Source: Verrucomicrobiota bacterium (GTDB taxonomy: Bacteria > Verrucomicrobiota > Verrucomicrobiia > Verrucomicrobiales > DEV007). Taken from it: a DNA stretch of 64,000 nucleotides. Positions 45,776-54,409 of the stretch are shown one piece after another. Both the position numbers and the translations under genes were made by a program. Position 1 is the stretch's first letter. The number at the start of each line of letters is the position of its first letter. The notes beneath the pieces were generated by a model. The model saw only the letters and a program-made list of their open reading frames with translations. It had not been told where the DNA came from and did no database searches. Where the stretch lies: NCBI GenBank assembly GCA_030625775.1, contig DAOUQC010000006.1:47597-111596 (forward strand), given 5' to 3'.

Positions 45776-47136
45776 CCCACTCCCTCAAAACACCCGAAAC
45801 ATTCGATAAATCCCGGAGCAAAATCCTCTGGCTGTTTTTTAATCCACAGCCTCACCAAGTCGATCGGAAAATAAGCCCCGCAGGCAATCTCCCGGCCATG
45901 CGTACGAATTTTCCCAGACACCTCACAAGAATACAAACGCACAAACTCCCAACCGGTCTCTTCGCAGGCTTCAATTCTGGCGAGCTCCTGCAGCCCTGCC
46001 TCCCCCTCTTTAGCCTTAGGTTTGACCATCAGCTCCTCATACAACTCCCTCACCGCCGCCTGTCCATAATCCTCACCCGCATCCAGATGCCCAGCCGCAC
46101 TGGAATCCCACTGCCCGGGATGGCGATCCTTCAGAGCAGAACGTTGTTGCAAATACAGATCCCCCTTTTTATTTAAGACAAAAATATGTACCGCCCGATG
46201 CCGCCAGCCTTCACGATGAACTTCACCCCGTGTCGCCTGTTTCACCACCTCGTCCTGCGCATCCACCACATCAAAAACCTCCCCGCTGCTGTCTTCCGGC
46301 AGGTCAAGCACCGGGTGATCATCCAAATCATTGGTCAGATCGACCCACTGCCGTAGTGACAATTCTTCCGCCCTGGCCGTTTCACTGACCTCCAATTTTG
46401 CCGCTAATTCATTCCAAACCTCCGTCTTCAGTCCTAGATTTTTTTTCAGCAACTTGCGCCGCTGGGCAAAACCCCGGTTAGTCAGTTCATCAAAAAAGCG
46501 TTTGCTGAAATAGGGCAAAGTCCCCGCCTCACGCGGAGCTAAAACGATGATCGACGAATCTACCTTTGGTCGTGGGTGAAACAAGTCCGGCCCCGCCGTC
46601 CTCACCAAGTCCACCTGCCACTCCGCCTGCATGCGCAGCCCCAGCTTCCCGAAAGCCTTGGTACTCGGCACCGCTACGATACGTTCTGCCACTTCCTTCT
46701 GCAGCATCAAGACAGCCCGTGATACCGGAGTCGGCTGCTCGAGAAAATTCCGCATGATCGGAGTCGCTGCCGAGTAGGGCAGATTTCCAATCAACTTGAC
46801 CGGCCCCACGACAAACAAAGGCCGTTTATCAAAGTTAATCGCATCCTCATTCAATATTTCCACCTGCTCTGCTGCGTCGGCAAACTTCTCCCGCAAGTGA
46901 TCCACCAAACGCCGATCCTTTTCGATCAAGATCAATTTCCGGCAACGACCGATCAAGTGCTGGCTCAAGGCGCCCGTGCCCGGCCCGATTTCGATGATCA
47001 CATCCTCCGGCTGCGGATCCAACTGATCCACGATCCACTTTGAAAACGAATCATCTATCAGGAAATTCTGCCCCAGCTCACGGCTCGGCACCACATCAAT
47101 GCCTTTCAGTAATTTTTTTATTCCCTCATTGCTCAT
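45772..47136 (-). CDS. rsmA: 16S rRNA dimethyladenosine transferase RsmA fused to a Nudix hydrolase
   Basis: This 454-aa protein is about 180 residues longer than ordinary RsmA/KsgA. Residues ~1-270 are the methyltransferase: 'ELGQNFLIDDSF', SAM site 'EIGPGTGALSQHL', catalytic 'GNLPYSAATPI', and 'HPRPKVDSSIIVL'. Residues ~285-450 form a Nudix domain of the IDI/YfcD subgroup ('EVFDVVDAQDEVV', 'YLQQRSALKDRHPGQWDSSAAGH'). It has a complete Nudix box G-x5-E-x7-REL-x-EEL near 345-367. The bcp stop overlaps its ATG (ATGA). Both active sites look intact. Confidence 0.88.
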   Translation of the reverse strand: MSNEGIKKLLKGIDVVPSRELGQNFLIDDSFSKWIVDQLDPQPEDVIIEIGPGTGALSQHLIGRCRKLILIEKDRRLVDHLREKFADAAEQVEILNEDAINFDKRPLFVVGPVKLIGNLPYSAATPIMRNFLEQPTPVSRAVLMLQKEVAERIVAVPSTKAFGKLGLRMQAEWQVDLVRTAGPDLFHPRPKVDSSIIVLAPREAGTLPYFSKRFFDELTNRGFAQRRKLLKKNLGLKTEVWNELAAKLEVSETARAEELSLRQWVDLTNDLDDHPVLDLPEDSSGEVFDVVDAQDEVVKQATRGEVHREGWRHRAVHIFVLNKKGDLYLQQRSALKDRHPGQWDSSAAGHLDAGEDYGQAAVRELYEELMVKPKAKEGEAGLQELARIEACEETGWEFVRLYSCEVSGKIRTHGREIACGAYFPIDLVRLWIKKQPEDFAPGFIECFGCFEGVG

Positions 47137-47609
47137 GACAAAACACTCAATAGCCGGTCCACATGCTCAAGCGGTTTCACCTTCGGAAACACAGCCATGA
47201 TCTTCCCTTCCTCATCGATCACAAAAGTCGTGCGTTCGGTTCCCATATACTCGCGGCCGTAAAGTTTTTTCTGCACCCACACCCCATAAGATTCCACCAA
47301 GGCCTTTCCTTCATCGCTGATCAGAGGGAAAGGCAGGTCATACTTATCGATGAATTTTTGATGTTTTTTCACCGGATCAATGCTCACCCCGAACACTCTC
47401 GCAAATTTCGAAATATCCTTCCACGAATCCCTCAACCCGCAAGCCTGCTTGGTGCAACCCGGCGTATCATCTTTGGGATAAAAATACAGCACCACCTTTT
47501 CCCCACGCAGATCGCTCAGAGAGATGACTGCATCCTCTTGATATCCTCCACCCACCACAGGTCCTGTAAAATCCGGGGCATCATCGCCCACTTTAGCTTG
47601 CTCAGACAT
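47133..47609 (-). CDS. bcp: Peroxiredoxin (Bcp/PrxQ type)
   Basis: ATG 47609 (MSEQAKVGDDAPDF) is the normal start; the track start only adds an unlikely lead. The ~158-aa protein reduces peroxides with thioredoxin. The peroxidatic Cys is in 'YPKDDTPGCTKQACGLRD', with the resolving Cys five residues on as in PrxQ. 'GTERTTFVIDEEGKI' is the standard active-site Arg/Thr strand. Its stop overlaps the rsmA start, so the two are co-translated. Confidence 0.9.
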   Translation of the reverse strand: MSEQAKVGDDAPDFTGPVVGGGYQEDAVISLSDLRGEKVVLYFYPKDDTPGCTKQACGLRDSWKDISKFARVFGVSIDPVKKHQKFIDKYDLPFPLISDEGKALVESYGVWVQKKLYGREYMGTERTTFVIDEEGKIMAVFPKVKPLEHVDRLLSVLS

Positions 47610-47707
47610 TTCATTCACCCTACCCTTATATGGCAAGGCTTCAGCAAGAAAATACTGCACCCCGACATTCTCTTTCCTGAACCCCATCTTCCGAATTCTC
47701 TCCCCAA

Positions 47708-48316
47708 ATGACTGCGGCCAACAAAATCACCATCACCCGGATCGCACTGATTCCGGTGTTTGTGACTTTTGCCTTCCTCTACGGCTCCAGTGTTCAATCA
47801 GGCGAAGCCAATATCGACCAGCGCATCATCGCACTTGTCACCTTTGCCCTCGCCGCACTCAGCGACGGACTCGACGGCTATGTTGCCCGCCGCTACCATC
47901 AAATCAGCCGCCTCGGTATCCTGCTCGATCCACTGGCCGATAAAGCTCTGATGCTCGCAGCCGTTTTCACCCTGAGTTTTGCCCATTGGCCAATCAGTTT
48001 TCCCGTCTGGTTTACGGGACTCGTTTTTATTAGAGAATTCATCATTCTCAATGGCATCGCCATTCTCCATCATATCAATGGCAAAGTTCCAATCAAACCT
48101 CACTGGGTCAGTAAAACCTGCACCGTATTACAAATGTCCGCCATCGTCTGGATCATGCTCGATTTCCGTACTGACACCCCACCACCAATGACTCTGATCT
48201 ATATCGCCGGATTTTTCACAGTCCTTTCCGCCCTGCATTACATTCTCGAAGGTGTACGCCAAATCAAAGAACACGGCAAACCCTTGCCCGGCACAGATGC
48301 TGATGGTAATTATTAA
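47708..48316 (+). CDS. pgsA: CDP-diacylglycerol-glycerol-3-phosphate phosphatidyltransferase
   Basis: This 202-aa membrane enzyme makes phosphatidylglycerol phosphate. The CDP-alcohol phosphatidyltransferase signature D-x2-DG-x2-AR-x8-G-x3-D-x3-D is complete in 'DGLDGYVARRYHQISRLGIL' and 'LDPLADKA'. Four to five hydrophobic spans are visible, and the N-terminus 'MTAANKITITRIALIPVFVTF' is typical of PgsA. It is divergent from the bcp gene and followed after 16 bp by the interrupted esterase. Confidence 0.9.
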   Translation: MTAANKITITRIALIPVFVTFAFLYGSSVQSGEANIDQRIIALVTFALAALSDGLDGYVARRYHQISRLGILLDPLADKALMLAAVFTLSFAHWPISFPVWFTGLVFIREFIILNGIAILHHINGKVPIKPHWVSKTCTVLQMSAIVWIMLDFRTDTPPPMTLIYIAGFFTVLSALHYILEGVRQIKEHGKPLPGTDADGNY

Positions 48317-48332
48317 ATAAAACGCTCCCTCT

Positions 48333-49634
48333 ATGAAAAATACCCCCTGCCATGCCTTCCTGAAAACCCTGTCCACTCTGACACTCATCGCTTATTCATC
48401 ACTACCGATGAACGCTGCGCCAAAGGACACTAATTATGACGAAGCCAAAGTGCCTGCCTACACTCCGCCCGATCCACTGCTGATGAATAGCGGCACACCT
48501 GTGACCTCCTCCCACCAATGGACTTCCTCACGACGCGGAGAAATTCTCGAGCTATTCCGCGAACACGTTTACGGCCACTCCCCCGCCTCCCTGCCTGCGG
48601 GCATCAGCCACAAGATCACCAAAACTGTGCCCAATTTCCTCAACGGCAAAGCCACGATGAAAGAAATCCGCATTTTTTTCACCGGAAAAGAAGACGGCCC
48701 GAAAATGGACATCCTGCTGATCATTCCCAATAAAGCCGTCAAACCCGTGCCGACTTTCCTGGGCCTGAATTTTGGAGGTAACCATAGTGTTCACCCTGAT
48801 CCACGCATCACCTTATCCAAGGCGTGGATGCGACCAAAAAAAACAGGCATCATCGATAACAAAGCCACTGAGGCGGCACGAGGCAGCACCAAACGATGGC
48901 CCTTGGAAACCATCATTAACCGCGGTTATGCACTGGCAACCATTTATTATGGAGACATCGATCCCGATTTTGATGACGATTTCCAAAACGGCTTACAACC
49001 GATCTTCTACCGCAAGGGCCAGACAAAACCAGCCGCTAACGAATGAGGATCGATTGGAGCATGGTCCTGGGGCCTGAGCCGGGCTCTCGACTACCTCGAA
49101 AGCGATAAAGACATCGACGCCAAAAAAGTAGCCGTGCTCGGGCACTCCCGCCTCGGCAAAACCTCCCTCTGGGCCGGCGCGCAGGATGAACGTTTTGCCA
49201 TTGTCATCTCCAATAACTCCGGCTGCGGTGGAGCCGCCTTGAGCCGACGCCGTTTCGGTGAAAAAGTAAAACGTATCAACACCTCCTTCCCCCATTGGTT
49301 CAATGACCGCTTCAACGAATACAATGATAAGGAAAGTGCTCTACCGGTCGATCAGCACGAACTCATCGCTCTGATCGCCCCCCGCCCCGTTTACATTGCC
49401 AGCGCCGTAGAAGACCAATGGGCCGATCCCAATGGCGAATTCCTATCAGGCAAACACGCCGAGCCCGTCTACTCCCTGTTTGGCAAAAAAGGACTGGGAA
49501 CAGACAAACAGCCAGCTGTCGATCACCCCACTGGCGACTTCATCCGTTACCACTTACGCAGTGGCAAACACGATGTCACCGCTTTCGACTGGGAGCAATA
49601 CATCAACTTTGCCGACAGTCATTTTAATGAGTAG
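48333..49634 (+). pseudogene. CE15-like (glucuronoyl esterase type) hydrolase with one in-frame TGA
   Basis: The ORF starting at 48333 has a signal peptide and the N-terminal half of a secreted alpha/beta hydrolase ('ILELFREHVYGHSP', 'FLGLNFGGNHSV'). It stops at TGA 49044-49046 after 'PAANE'. The very same frame continues without any other stop as '[18 protein letters not shown]', nucleophile elbow '[13 protein letters not shown]', '[11 protein letters not shown]' and a late '[11 protein letters not shown]' with the catalytic His. Homologues typically have Trp before this Gly, so TGG to TGA is the simplest reading. Truncated product, readthrough or sequencing error are open. Confidence 0.8.
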
Positions 49635-49756
49635 CGACGGAGCTCCTTGGTAAGAGCATTTGAGACTTGGAATTTAAGATCTGAAATTTTCAATCCCTAT
49701 CACTTTCCGATATCGTTATCCCGATGCGAAACATCCGAAAGCGATAGCACTCCACC

Positions 49757-50764
49757 TCACCGGTCCTCTGCCTCGATAACCACCACCAGAGGTCGATGAT
49801 CACTGGCCAAAAACCAATCCGGTCCATGGGGAATATAGCTCTTCTTTTTGTCGATCTCACGAAGCATCCCTTTGCTTGCCAGCACAAAATCAAAGCGAGC
49901 ATAGGAGTCCGCATAATTCCAGTAGTGCGTCCAGCGAAAACCATATTGATCCTCCATGTTTATTGCTGTGAGGTAAGAATCACTGCGGAAACGACCGCGC
50001 AGCGTACGTACCGGCGCTTCATTTTTGGTGTCATTCAGATCACCGTAAACGATCAAATTTATCCCGGGCTGTTGTTGCAAAATTTTACCAATATGCTGCC
50101 GGGCCAACAGAGCTTCGTTTTGCCGCATCAAAGCCTGGTCTGCTTCCGGCACTTCCCGCTTGGATTTCAAATGCAGCCCAATCAGACGCAAACGGTATTC
50201 AGGGGCCGGCGCTACAGTGACATCAAGGATACCTCGCTGAAAGGGCAAACGTTTGTCGCCTATCAGGTAGGTGAGATCCGTGCGAGCTTGGCGTGCGACA
50301 ATTGGAAAGCGTGACAGCAAAGCCAGGTTGCGCTCGTATACCGTAGAGGCCTCGACCAATTCAAAGTGAGGCAAATCAATGCCCGCTTTTTTAAGTCTCG
50401 ACTGGAAATCTTTCAGATACTCAATTCCCCCAATTTCACAAATCCCCACAATGTCGGGCCTAGCCTTCACCATCACCTCAATCAAAGCGGCAATCTCATC
50501 TTCTGGTTTTGGAGCCTGCTCGACACTCGCTCCGTTCACCCGCCGTTTCATCGGCAAATAATTACGTAGATTATACGAGAGAAAACGAAGCTCGTTGCCA
50601 CTGACCGGGCCCTCTGCTTTTTTGACGGAATCCTGTGCTCTGAGCCCCGATTGAAAAATCAGTCCCCCATCACAGGCAAAGAGGAAAACCAGCAAGAAAA
50701 AACCCGCAAAAAAACCTTTTGCGGGCAAGCTGTGAACCGAGACCAAAATGCTCCCGGCTCTCAT
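49757..50764 (-). CDS. Endonuclease/exonuclease/phosphatase-family lipoprotein
   Basis: This 335-aa protein has a lipoprotein-like signal (AGFFLLVFLFAC, Cys ~30) and an EEP domain. Visible motifs are 'LRFLSYNLRNY' (Asn), 'PDIVGICEIGG' (Glu), 'LIVYGDLNDTK' (GDxN) and the final 'FLASDHRPLVVVIE' (SDH), the full metal and catalytic set of the DNase I-like fold. The substrate may be a nucleic acid or a phosphoester. An intrinsic terminator lies inside its signal-peptide coding region, so readthrough from tatA would be limited. Confidence 0.83.
   Translation of the reverse strand: MRAGSILVSVHSLPAKGFFAGFFLLVFLFACDGGLIFQSGLRAQDSVKKAEGPVSGNELRFLSYNLRNYLPMKRRVNGASVEQAPKPEDEIAALIEVMVKARPDIVGICEIGGIEYLKDFQSRLKKAGIDLPHFELVEASTVYERNLALLSRFPIVARQARTDLTYLIGDKRLPFQRGILDVTVAPAPEYRLRLIGLHLKSKREVPEADQALMRQNEALLARQHIGKILQQQPGINLIVYGDLNDTKNEAPVRTLRGRFRSDSYLTAINMEDQYGFRWTHYWNYADSYARFDFVLASKGMLREIDKKKSYIPHGPDWFLASDHRPLVVVIEAEDR
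50697..50725 (-). terminator. Strong intrinsic terminator inside the 5' coding region of the EEP gene
   Basis: On the minus strand CCCGCAAAA-GGTTT-TTTTGCGGG forms a perfect 9-bp stem, followed at once by TTTTTTC. It is 54 bp after the tatA stop, which is the proper place for a tatA terminator. But it lies in codons ~14-22 of the EEP gene, encoding P-A-K-G-F-F-A-G-F-F of the signal peptide. Confidence 0.75.
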
Positions 50765-50778
50765 GTTAAACGAAAAAG

Positions 50779-51087
50779 CTAAACGGCTGTTTCAGCTTTT
50801 TCTTCCTCGGCTTTGGCTTCTTCAGTATCGGAAGCATCATCGACCGCATCATCGTCACCGTCACTTGACTGGGCTATCGTTTCGGAAGGAGCCGGGGTGC
50901 TTTTGCTGGGGGCCGTGCCCTCGTCAGTACCACGTTTGATCTCATCTTCGAAATCCTCCTTGGCTTTTTTGAATTCCCCCATGCTCTTGCCGATGCCGCG
51001 AGCCAGCTCTGGCAGCTTCTTCGCTCCGAAAAGCAAAAGAATGACCAAAGCGATCAAAATCATTTCCTGAAAACCTATAGGACCCAT
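50779..51087 (-). CDS. tatA: Sec-independent translocase subunit TatA
   Basis: This 102-aa protein has the TatA/B layout: one N-terminal span 'EMILIALVILLLFGAKKLPELARGIGKSM' with the FGxxKLPEL hinge, then the amphipathic helix 'GEFKKAKEDFEDEIKRG'. An acidic, disordered tail (SSDGDDDAVDDASDTEEAKAEEEKAE) follows. It forms the pore component for twin-arginine exported proteins, such as the isomerase-like protein at 8042-8980. tatC is not in the window. Confidence 0.92.
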   Translation of the reverse strand: MGPIGFQEMILIALVILLLFGAKKLPELARGIGKSMGEFKKAKEDFEDEIKRGTDEGTAPSKSTPAPSETIAQSSDGDDDAVDDASDTEEAKAEEEKAETAV

Positions 51088-51161
51088 AATAAAGTGTGGT
51101 TGGAGTTTTATTTAATTCTGTCTAAAGATACGATCCGCCGCAGGCTTTGCAAAGGAAAGTT

Positions 51162-51180
51162 TTACAGAATGGAATTCCGC
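51162..51180. repeat. Single-arm copy of the GAATGGMATTCCG palindrome
   Basis: TTACAGAATGGAATTCCGC resembles the right arm of the palindrome after gltX (GACGGAATGGCATTCCGC). It is again followed by a CTACG motif. It stands in the spacer between tatA and the SHD1-leucine-rich gene. Confidence 0.35.
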
Positions 51181-51205
51181 TCTCCCGCTACGCCTCCCCC
51201 GCCCT

Positions 51206-53104
51206 TTACTTGAAGTCACCTGCCTTATTAAGAAAAAGCCGTGGCGTTTTTTCCGGTATTTTCACACCTGATGCATTTTCTAATCGAGGACAAGCTGAAA
51301 GGTGGAGGCTCGTCAAGCTAGAGGCCTTGAGCAATCCCTGCAGAGAAGTTATCTCCCCGCAATTAGCCAGGCACAGTTCAGTCAAATTCTGTGCTGGATC
51401 ATCAGAGCTCACACTTTTTAATGCCCCGCACATACGAAACACTGCCGCCTTCAAAGAACTTTGACCTCCGGGCAACTTGACGGTCTCCAAATTTTGCAAT
51501 TGCAGTAAATTCAAGCCCTGCAAAGCAGAAAAAGCACTCACATCAAAAGACACCAGATCCTGCTCCGAGCTTCCAAATTGTTCCTTCACGGTCAAATACT
51601 TCAAAGCAGGAAGTTTTGCCAAAGGGCTTACACTCGAACATCTCGGAAAGCGCAAACTGAGAGCACTCAGCTTTTTCAAAGCTGACGCTACTTCCTGAAG
51701 AGCCTGCACATCCTCTTCGCTCAGCATTTCAACATGGAGATTAGTGAGCTCAGCGATCCCGGCGATCAGTGTCATATCCAAATCATCCTGATCCCCTCTA
51801 ATAGCCAAACTGGAGAGCAATGGCAATTTTGAAAAATCCATCTGCACATGGGTTTTCAAAGTCAGCACCTTGCCAAAAAGCCCTGCCTCAACCAAGGGAG
51901 AGATTTCGCTGCTGTTGTAGGTCGGGCTCAAAAAAACAGTTCGCAAGCGTTCTAAACTTTGCAGACCAGCAGCCTGGGGATCGTAACATTCATCCCCCAT
52001 TCTCAACGCAGTCAATTTAGGGCATTGATTCAAACCCTTCACATTCAATTCGTTTTCATCCGGCAAAGCCAGGCTTTCAAGTTCCGGCAGCCCCCCTATA
52101 AAATCACCAAACTTACCACCGTCCTCGATATCGGCTCGCTGCAAAGACAAACATCTCAATGCCGGCCAGGCAGACTCTCCTGTTGCTGCCCCCAGGGTAA
52201 CATTACCATCAGCCACCAGAGTGGTTAAGTTTTTCAATTGAGCTACCCCTGCCAGAGGAAAATCTCCCGTCATGGTAATATCCAGGTATTCGAGCTCCTT
52301 CAAACTGCTCAAGCCATCAAAGGAAACCAAATCCCTAATAACCCGGATCGCCCGGATTTTAGAACCGGCCACACCAAGCCCCGGGGTTTTTCGCACCACA
52401 AAAGAAAAAACCGGTTTGGAACCCAGTAAGGCAAAATCCGCATCATCTAGAAAGCCCGCAAAAATGCAAACCCCACTGTCGGGAATTTCCTCTTTCAACA
52501 ACTTGAGCTGCTCCTTGCCTCCGTCATCTTCGATATCTATTCCCACTAATACGGGGCGCCCAGTCCCTCCCGTTGACCTATAAAGCTTTGATTTCTGGTA
52601 AGTGAAATACCAATCACTCTGTCCGTCAAAAGGCAGTAAAAACTCTGGTGCATACAATTCACCACTTCGCCGCCAGAGCCGCAACAACACCCAGGATTTT
52701 TCCGGCAACTCCGCCTCCCAGGTATGCAGGCCCACTCTGCGAAAAGCTGCCGGGATGCCCGGTGCCTCCACTTCATCAACAAACTCCGGCATATGCACAC
52801 GCAAGGTTTTCCATCCTGCAGGATGGCCGATCAGTTCACGGCGTTTCAACCAGACTTTCAGGAAATCGACATCCTGTTTACTCAGACTATTTGCCGGCAG
52901 CTGAAAACTCTTACCGTCGCTCATCCGGCGAATCGACACCTTACCACCACTGACTTCCAACACCCTGGCGGTCATGGTTTTGCCATTTTTTGCCGTGAAG
53001 GTGTGAATATCCCGTGAGGTTTCCTGCGCCTGAAGCAACACAATTCCGCCAAAAACCAGTAAGCCGGTAATCCCTGAAATGATAAATCGAATGGTAGCCA
53101 TCAT
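51206..53104 (-). CDS. Secreted SHD1 domain protein with a leucine-rich-repeat region
   Basis: The track ORF starts at 53311, but the sequence before ATG 53104 is an acyltransferase relic; from 53104 a signal peptide begins (MATIRFIISGITGLLVFGGIVLLQA). An SHD1 domain follows at ~30-85 ('IHTFTAKNGKTMTARVLEVSGGKVSI'). A ~130-residue beta-type region comes next, then many leucine-rich units ('LKELEYLDITMT', 'LKNLTTLVADGN', 'LPALKYLTVKEQ', 'LTELCLANCGEITSLQGLLKASSLTSLHL') to the C-terminus. Such proteins are common in PVC genomes; a binding role is likely. It is downstream of the biosynthetic operon but probably separate. Confidence 0.75.
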   Translation of the reverse strand: MMATIRFIISGITGLLVFGGIVLLQAQETSRDIHTFTAKNGKTMTARVLEVSGGKVSIRRMSDGKSFQLPANSLSKQDVDFLKVWLKRRELIGHPAGWKTLRVHMPEFVDEVEAPGIPAAFRRVGLHTWEAELPEKSWVLLRLWRRSGELYAPEFLLPFDGQSDWYFTYQKSKLYRSTGGTGRPVLVGIDIEDDGGKEQLKLLKEEIPDSGVCIFAGFLDDADFALLGSKPVFSFVVRKTPGLGVAGSKIRAIRVIRDLVSFDGLSSLKELEYLDITMTGDFPLAGVAQLKNLTTLVADGNVTLGAATGESAWPALRCLSLQRADIEDGGKFGDFIGGLPELESLALPDENELNVKGLNQCPKLTALRMGDECYDPQAAGLQSLERLRTVFLSPTYNSSEISPLVEAGLFGKVLTLKTHVQMDFSKLPLLSSLAIRGDQDDLDMTLIAGIAELTNLHVEMLSEEDVQALQEVASALKKLSALSLRFPRCSSVSPLAKLPALKYLTVKEQFGSSEQDLVSFDVSAFSALQGLNLLQLQNLETVKLPGGQSSLKAAVFRMCGALKSVSSDDPAQNLTELCLANCGEITSLQGLLKASSLTSLHLSACPRLENASGVKIPEKTPRLFLNKAGDFK

Positions 53105-53281
53105 GCTCAACCTAGGGTTACCCGGCGCAAAGATCAATTCCCTACTATTAACAGCAAGTTTTGTTGATACCCCGGCCTGGGCTCCCACCCTTGCTCCGTC
53201 TCCCACATTCAGATGCCCCACCATTCCCACCTGCCCTCCAATCGCAGCTCGATTCCCGCTAGTCAATCCCAAGACCTCGGG
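53105..53281 (-). pseudogene. Fossil fragment of lpxD (hexapeptide-repeat acyltransferase)
   Basis: Between the ABC permease stop and the SHD1-leucine-rich start, one frame reads 'SGNRAAIGGQVGMVGHLNVG', then 'DGARVGAQAGVSTKL'. This is the left-handed beta-helix segment of UDP-3-O-acylglucosamine N-acyltransferase (LpxD), with its GGQVGxxGH motif. About 55 residues survive out of ~340. No start, uridine-binding domain or C-terminal helix is present. It runs in frame into the following gene, which inflates the track ORF. The remnant most probably marks an insertion or deletion junction. Confidence 0.7.
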
Positions 53282-53291
53282 CAACGCGGGG

Positions 53292-54407
53292 TCAGCCCTG
53301 CAGAGCAACACTAGGGGTCAATCGCGAGCTCCTCCACGCAGGGTACAAACCACTGACCACTCCGACTATCACCGCAATCATGACCGCCCTGGTAATAAGC
53401 GTCCAACTGAGATCAGGTTCAAGAAGACCATGAATGGCAGGTGTGGTTTCGAGAATAACACAGGTAAGTGCCCCGAGAATCACCCCGATGACTCCTCCCA
53501 GCAATCCCAGAATCGCAGATTCACATAATATAAGGTAAACAATCCGACGACGCTTCCAACCCAGTGCAAGGAAAATCCCAATCTCATGAGTGCGCTCAAA
53601 TACGGTCATCAACATGGTATTCATCACCCCGAGCACCCCGACGATGATCGCCAGCAATGAAGTACTCCAACTCATCGCCCGGGCAATCTTGAAACCTTGA
53701 CTGGTTCCAACCACCTCACTCGCCATCACTGCTCGGCCTTCAGGAAAAATTCTCTCGATTTCCGCACACAGTGCCATAGTAGCCTCTTTATCCGCTTCTG
53801 AAGGCACTTGGATGTCGATAAAATTGACCATCCCCTCGTAGCCGCTCACTTCCTGAAACAAGGGCAAGGCTAAAATCACCGCTCCGTTTTCCACCACCGA
53901 CTTGCCATCGACGATACCAACTACCTCGAAATCCTCGATCTCAACAGTCACTGTATCACCCACCTTTTTTTTCAAAACTTCAGCCGCCAGTCGGCCCAAT
54001 ACCACTACACGCTCTTTGTCGTCTTTTGGCATGCGACCTTCAACCACTTCCAATTGATCCCATGTAAACCCACCCCACTCACGCCCGGAAACCATCATCA
54101 TCGGAGCATCCTCCACACTGATCATGCGCATCAACACTGAGGTGATTTTTTTTACATTCGGCATAACAGCCAACTTGTCTTGAAGTTTCGCGTCAAAAGG
54201 CTTGGGCATCATGCCCCCTTCCATGTTGCTGACGATCACATCAATACCGATCACTTCGAGCTGTTTGACCACACTTTTTTCATAGCCGGATGCCATACCA
54301 ACTAAAGCAACCACGGCCGCGATACCGATTGATATACCAACCAGAGTGAGGCTGGTCCGCACCGGCCTGCGCCAGAGGCTACGAGTAACAATAGTTAAAA
54401 AAGTCAT
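53292..54407 (-). CDS. ABC transporter permease (MacB/FtsX-like)
   Basis: ATG 54407 has GGAG 8 bp upstream, inside the end of the ATPase gene (the track start is TTG). The 371-aa protein has one N-terminal span ('SLTLVGISIGIAAVVALVGMASGYE') and a large periplasmic MacB core ('IGIDVIVSNMEGGMMPKP'). Three C-terminal spans follow ('STSLLAIIVGVLGVMNTMLMTVFERTHEIGIFLALGW', 'ILGLLGGVIGVILGALTCVIL', 'AVMIAVIVGVVSGLYPAWRSSRL'). Proteins of this type extrude lipids, lipoproteins or small molecules from the inner membrane outward. It overlaps the ATPase gene and closes the PKS operon. Confidence 0.88.
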   Translation of the reverse strand: MTFLTIVTRSLWRRPVRTSLTLVGISIGIAAVVALVGMASGYEKSVVKQLEVIGIDVIVSNMEGGMMPKPFDAKLQDKLAVMPNVKKITSVLMRMISVEDAPMMMVSGREWGGFTWDQLEVVEGRMPKDDKERVVVLGRLAAEVLKKKVGDTVTVEIEDFEVVGIVDGKSVVENGAVILALPLFQEVSGYEGMVNFIDIQVPSEADKEATMALCAEIERIFPEGRAVMASEVVGTSQGFKIARAMSWSTSLLAIIVGVLGVMNTMLMTVFERTHEIGIFLALGWKRRRIVYLILCESAILGLLGGVIGVILGALTCVILETTPAIHGLLEPDLSWTLITRAVMIAVIVGVVSGLYPAWRSSRLTPSVALQG

Positions 54408-54409
54408 GC

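Noticed and set aside
49044-49046. TGA in the CE15-like gene as a selenocysteine codon or a general UGA=Trp code
   Set aside because: The expected residue is Trp, not Cys/Sec, no SECIS-like element is evident, and other genes here (aroE, PIG-L) end at UGA, so a changed code is excluded.
51206-53311. The 701-aa track ORF as a genuine acyltransferase-leucine-rich fusion
   Set aside because: A signal peptide starts at residue 71, directly after the hexapeptide segment, which is incompatible with a functional cytosolic LpxD-like domain in front.
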